Source: Mycobacterium sp. AZCC_0083
GTDB taxonomy: Bacteria > Actinomycetota > Actinomycetes > Mycobacteriales > Mycobacteriaceae
NCBI RefSeq assembly: GCF_014202335.1
Contig: NZ_JACHGP010000008.1
Location: 364,480-428,479, forward strand
DNA length: 64,000 nucleotides
Reading direction: 5' to 3'
Part shown: piece after piece, positions 61,173-64,000 of the stretch
Layout of the letters: every line of letters starts with the position of its first letter
How positions within the stretch are numbered: position 1 is the first letter of the stretch
Notes under the pieces: model-generated
Told to the model about the DNA's origin: nothing
Seen by the model: only the letters and a program-made list of their open reading frames with translations
Database searches by the model: none
Made by a program: the position numbers and the translations under genes

Positions 61173-61436
61173 ATGAACATCGTCCCCGCCCCCATCGAGA
61201 ATTACACCAAACGCGTCCCCCGCAACATCGCCCTCTGGCAGGGGATCGCAGGCATCGTCATCGCGTTGTGGTGCTTGGCCATGCTGAGTGTGCTGGTCTA
61301 CGCGGCGTCGCCGTTCTCCATCGTCGAGGTGCCCACGGGGGCGCTCATTCTTGGTTTTGTGAAATGGGTTGCGGGCGTTGCCTTCGGGGCATTCTTGGCC
61401 GTCGCCTTTCTGCAGCGCTACGCCAAGCACTCCTGA
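61173..61436 (+). CDS. Small membrane protein with two transmembrane helices
   Basis: An 87-residue protein with two hydrophobic helices (GIAGIVIALWCLAMLSVLVY, about 24-45; LILGFVKWVAGVAFGAFLAV, about 58-80) and a positively charged end (RYAKHS). The ATG follows GAAAGGA at a normal distance and the gene ends before a clear terminator, both supporting that it is real. I do not recognise the family. Confidence 0.7.
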   Translation: MNIVPAPIENYTKRVPRNIALWQGIAGIVIALWCLAMLSVLVYAASPFSIVEVPTGALILGFVKWVAGVAFGAFLAVAFLQRYAKHS

Positions 61437-61465
61437 ATCCGAACGGTGTGTTGTTCGCAAATCAC

Positions 61466-61497
61466 AAAACGGCCGCATCTCTGCGGCCCTTTTGTTG
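61466..61497 (+). terminator. Rho-independent terminator
   Basis: Stem GGCCGCA (61471-61477) and TGCGGCC (61482-61488) with a four-base loop, flanked by AAAA on the left and CTTTTG on the right, so it can act in both directions. It ends the small membrane protein gene and perhaps the convergent Ddn-like gene. Confidence 0.8.
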
Positions 61498-61582
61498 TGG
61501 AGCTAACCGTCATGTTCAGAGTGTCTTCCGTGTCATCTGGTGGCGACTGGCCGAAGTACGTTTTAGCGCGTCGACGCCGCCG

Positions 61583-62083
61583 CTAGCGCGGTTCGAGCCG
61601 AAAGACGGGGATATGACGGCCAATCGGGTCTGCCTTCTGGCGGTAGTCGCCCCAACCGGCGTATACATGCAAGGCAAGTCCGTACAGGCGCGCGTACTCG
61701 TCGGGGTCGGTGACCTCCTTCGCCAGAAACTTCTCGTCGCCTAGTTCGCATTCAGGGTGCGCCTTGAGGTTGTAGTACCACTGCGGTTGTTTCGGCCCGC
61801 CGTAGTTTGAGGCGGTCACGATGGGATCGGTTCCATCGTGAAAGTAGGTGATTTGGTGCTCTCGCGGTTGGCCTGACTTCGCACCCATCGTCATCAGCGG
61901 GGCTGTGGAAACCCCGCCAAGGATCCATGGATAGCGCCCACCGGTTGCGCGGTACAACCACGGGTCGATGCGGGGCGAGATGTGGTGCGCAACGAATTGT
62001 CCGGTGCGCGAACGGCCAAAGTTCTCAAGGGCGGTATACCAACGACTGTGCTTCCTGTGCGGATCGACATAGTGCAGTGGCAT
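61583..62083 (-). CDS. Deazaflavin (F420)-dependent nitroreductase-family protein
   Basis: A 166-residue Ddn-like protein: APLMTMGAKSGQPREHQITYF (phosphate loop region), IVTASNYGGPKQPQWYYNLK and HPECELGDEKFLAKEVTD. The ATG at 62083 (MPLHYVDPHRKHS) looks natural; the frame is open a little further. It is a second member of this family in the window, about 25% alike by eye to the one at 35586. It lies between the terminator and a degenerate 13E12 gene. Confidence 0.88.
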   Translation of the reverse strand: MPLHYVDPHRKHSRWYTALENFGRSRTGQFVAHHISPRIDPWLYRATGGRYPWILGGVSTAPLMTMGAKSGQPREHQITYFHDGTDPIVTASNYGGPKQPQWYYNLKAHPECELGDEKFLAKEVTDPDEYARLYGLALHVYAGWGDYRQKADPIGRHIPVFRLEPR

Positions 62084-62124
62084 GAATGGGACGGTACCGT
62101 CGTAACCGTATCGATGGCGCACAA

Positions 62125-62643
62125 TTAGTCCAGGTCAGGACCACAAGCGGCGTAGTTCCCCCAACTACGACGGTGCCATCGCGCCGCTGGGCGTCCTTCC
62201 AGCCAAGTACGCGTTTTGAGCAGAAGCTGAATTCGGCAGTAGCACTTGAGGTTTCCCGAGTGCGTCGCACCGGCGGGGTAGGGCACCGTGTGGTCGATAT
62301 CGGCGTGGGTCGCGCGCCGATCGCAGCCCACTGCGCGGCAGGTCAGGTCACGGGTCCGGACGAATTCGTCGAGTGCAGTGCTCGGCCGGTAGCGCGGCTC
62401 GGGTTCTGGCTTGGGTGCGACGACGGGGCGAAGTTTTGCGCCGCGGGCGATGAGTTCGGCCAGAAGTGGCACGGGCACGATTCCGCGTCGCCAAGTCGGT
62501 TGACGCCTGCCGCGAGCTGACCCGGGATTTCCTCGGTGAACTCGCTCATCCACATAGAGGCGCGGTGTTTCCGTTGTCTTCCATTGTCCCGGGTTCGTCG
62601 GTAGTCGTGACGCATACCGGATTCCCGGGTCCGACGCGCCCAT
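62125..62643 (-). pseudogene. Degenerate 13E12-family HNH endonuclease gene
   Basis: Recognisable remains of the C-terminal HNH part of a 13E12/DUF222 protein: IVPVPLLAELIARGAKLRPV, RYRPSTALDEFVRTRDLTCR and IDHTVPYPAGATHSGNLKCY. The last HNH histidine is replaced (RIQLLLKT instead of RFHHLLKT in the neighbouring copy), and after TWLEGRP the sequence leaves the family. The N-terminal DUF222 region is absent. It is probably a decayed copy of this repeat family. Confidence 0.75.
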
Positions 62644-62662
62644 CGAGAGCAGTTTGACTCTT

Positions 62663-62780
62663 CGAGGGTTGGTACGCAGACACCCTCACGGAGCGCACGG
62701 TCGACATCCAGATGATCGGGGACGTGTTCGATCACCCGTTGATCGATCCGAAGCAGTTCGGCTAGCCGACTCAGAATGGT
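62663..62780 (+). repeat. Duplicate of the 3' end of the SnoaL-like gene
   Basis: From CACGGAGCGCACGGTCGACA (62687) onward the sequence follows 60858-60950 with only scattered substitutions: the codons for RTVDIQMIGDV, the DPKQFG end, the TAG stop and the following CTCAGAA all recur. Upstream of it, CGAGGGTTGG also recurs (60843, 62663). It has no start and is not a gene; it abuts the stop of the 13E12 gene. Confidence 0.85.
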
Positions 62781-64000
62781 GGTATCGCGTCGAATGCTGC
62801 GGCTTCGTTCTCGGCTTCGTTGCGTCTGCGTTCGTCGTCGATCCGTTGGCGGCGGTCTTGGCTGCGGGTGGTCGTGCGCCGTGGCATGGTCAGCCCGGCG
62901 GTGTGTGCGGTGGGGGTCTCGGTGACGGTGATGGTGACTGGTGCGGTGGGCAGGCACAGGCTGGGGAAGAGCAGTCGGCTGCCGGGCCGGGTGGTGTAGC
63001 TCTGCCCGGATGGTGAGGTCCAGACGACGTCGCCGTCGGGTAGCTGTCGGTCTCGCCAACCCCGTGGCCCGCCCCAGAAGGTTTTCAACAGGTGGTGAAA
63101 CCTGCACAGGCACTTGAGATTCGACGCGCAGGTGGGCCCGTGCGGGTACGGAATCGTGTGGTCGGTGTCGCAGCGATTCGCGGGCACGTTGCAGTGCGGG
63201 AAGCGACACGTCAGGTCGCGCGAGCGGACGAAATCGGCTAGCGCCCTGGAGGGGGTGTAGCGGGGTTCGGGTGGGGCGTTGCCGGGGTGCACGACCGGTA
63301 CGACTTTGGCGTGCAGGGCGGCGCGGGCCACGACGGGTCCGGGCAGCAGCGGCCCGCCGATGATGACTCCGGGTGGGGTGGCCAGGGGTTCGCCGGGGTC
63401 GGCGTTGGCTTCGGTGATGACCTCGGCCAGCGTCATCTCGCGTAGTGGCTTGCTCAACATTGGGGGTGATTCGCCGTCCAGGGAGGCGTGCTGCGCGGAC
63501 GCATCGACCGCTGCCGATGTAGCGCTGGACTCGGCGTGATCAGGTGCTGTGGCCGGATCTGCTGGAGTGACACCATCGTCGGGCTGGTCGGGGTGGGCGG
63601 CAGCTGGGGGCGTGTCGACGGAGTCGGCGTGCGCGACGACGTGAACGACGACGGTGCTGGGGGTGGCGATGCCGCCGAGGCAGTGCTCGTTGCCGCAGAG
63701 GCAGGCCAAGCGGTCTTGCCGGTGCGCTAGGGCGCCCATGGCGTCGGAGCGGAGTTGATCGTGCGTGCGGGGGTCGTCGTCGCACACCGTGGAGGCCAGC
63801 GCGTCCAGTCGTTGGTCGAACGCAGCGGCGTCGGTGGCGAACAGGGTGCCCCACAGTGTTGCCAGGCCGGTGGCGTCGTCGAGGTAGACGTCGACGGCGC
63901 GGCCGCGGGCCTGAGCCTGGGTGCGGCGCAACGCGTAGGGGTCGTGCTCGGCGATGAGCCGGTCGATTTCCTGGTCGGTCTTGTCCAACGACATCGGCCC
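62771..64000 (-). CDS. 13E12-family protein with DUF222 and HNH endonuclease domains, partial
   Basis: The C-terminal 410 residues of a 13E12-repeat protein; the N-terminus lies beyond the right edge. The DUF222 part (RGRAVDVYLDDATGLATLWG; a Cys cluster LACLCGNEHCLGG) is followed by an HNH nuclease with zinc-type Cys and His/Asn residues: RSRDLTCRFPHCNVPANRCD, TDHTIPYPHGPTCASNLKCL and CRFHHLLKTFWGG. It continues GDVVWTSPSGQSYTTRPGSR. These proteins are multicopy in mycobacteria; function is unknown and mobility is suspected. The frame is open at the edge, so the M near 63994 need not be the start. Confidence 0.88.
   Translation of the reverse strand, partial: GPMSLDKTDQEIDRLIAEHDPYALRRTQAQARGRAVDVYLDDATGLATLWGTLFATDAAAFDQRLDALASTVCDDDPRTHDQLRSDAMGALAHRQDRLACLCGNEHCLGGIATPSTVVVHVVAHADSVDTPPAAAHPDQPDDGVTPADPATAPDHAESSATSAAVDASAQHASLDGESPPMLSKPLREMTLAEVITEANADPGEPLATPPGVIIGGPLLPGPVVARAALHAKVVPVVHPGNAPPEPRYTPSRALADFVRSRDLTCRFPHCNVPANRCDTDHTIPYPHGPTCASNLKCLCRFHHLLKTFWGGPRGWRDRQLPDGDVVWTSPSGQSYTTRPGSRLLFPSLCLPTAPVTITVTETPTAHTAGLTMPRRTTTRSQDRRQRIDDERRRNEAENEAAAFDAIPPF

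Noticed and set aside
62343..63209. 288-codon minus-strand frame between the two 13E12 copies
   Set aside because: Crosses the SnoaL-end duplicate and overlaps the intact HNH gene in another frame; Arg/His-rich shadow.

Overview
The window looks like chromosome of a rapidly growing mycobacterium (Mycolicibacterium type). The evidence is the high GC content, a complete ESX-4 type VII secretion locus, several F420-type oxidoreductase families, a 13E12-type HNH repeat protein, and a gene order from rplM-rpsI-glmM through glmS, nnr, gadB and alr to tsaE-tsaB-rimI-tsaD that matches the Mycobacterium tuberculosis Rv3450c-Rv3419c block as I remember it, here inverted.

Layout. (1) 1-7087, minus strand: a large AAA/TPR/GAF protein with a C-terminal class III nucleotide cyclase, then a probable HK97-fold (encapsulin-like) shell protein, a polyprenyl diphosphate synthase, and two small unknown proteins. 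The last four are tightly packed. (2) 7393-17119: ESX-4, with eccB4, mycP4, eccD4, eccC4, the Rv3446c-type accessory protein, esxU and esxT. (3) 17203-36751: about 19.5 kb of accessory DNA lying between esxT and rplM. It holds an eleven-gene minus-strand operon for uptake and hydrolysis of an unidentified amide or N-heterocycle, a decayed stretch (truncated AAA ATPase, TnpB remnant, internally deleted SDR, frameshifted HAD dehalogenase) around an intact CGNR regulator and an alpha/beta hydrolase, a GAF regulator with aldehyde and alcohol dehydrogenases, a Ddn-like protein and a secreted AOC-barrel protein. (4) 36929-41093: rplM, rpsI with an unusual acidic N-terminal extension, glmM, and two ESX-associated proteins. 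(5) 41095-46897: variable genes (LysR/SDR pair, DEAD-box helicase, luciferase-like F420 enzyme, GDP-mannose dehydratase-like protein). (6) 46929-60502: conserved cell-wall and tRNA-modification genes (Rv3438-like, frameshifted Rv3437-like, glmS, nnr, gadB, alr, tsaE, tsaB, rimI, tsaD), with a hydrolase, a PLP enzyme and a vapBC module inserted. (7) 60499-64000: a SnoaL-like gene whose 3' end is duplicated about 1.8 kb away, and 13E12/HNH genes, one degenerate and one running off the right edge.

Functional links. GlmM and GlmS are consecutive steps to UDP-GlcNAc, Alr supplies D-alanine, and TsaB/TsaD/TsaE make the t6A tRNA modification, with RimI embedded among them by stop/start overlaps. In the accessory operon an ABC importer, a GntR regulator and six hydrolase families (amidase, amidohydrolase, creatininase, cysteine hydrolase, acetamidase, metallo-beta-lactamase fold) plus a cupin form one transcription unit. 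Its acetamidase gene appears broken, so the pathway may be partly lost. The most novel-looking candidates are the cyclase/shell/prenyl-synthase cluster and the catabolic operon. Gene calls rest on reading translated sequences; no database search was run.
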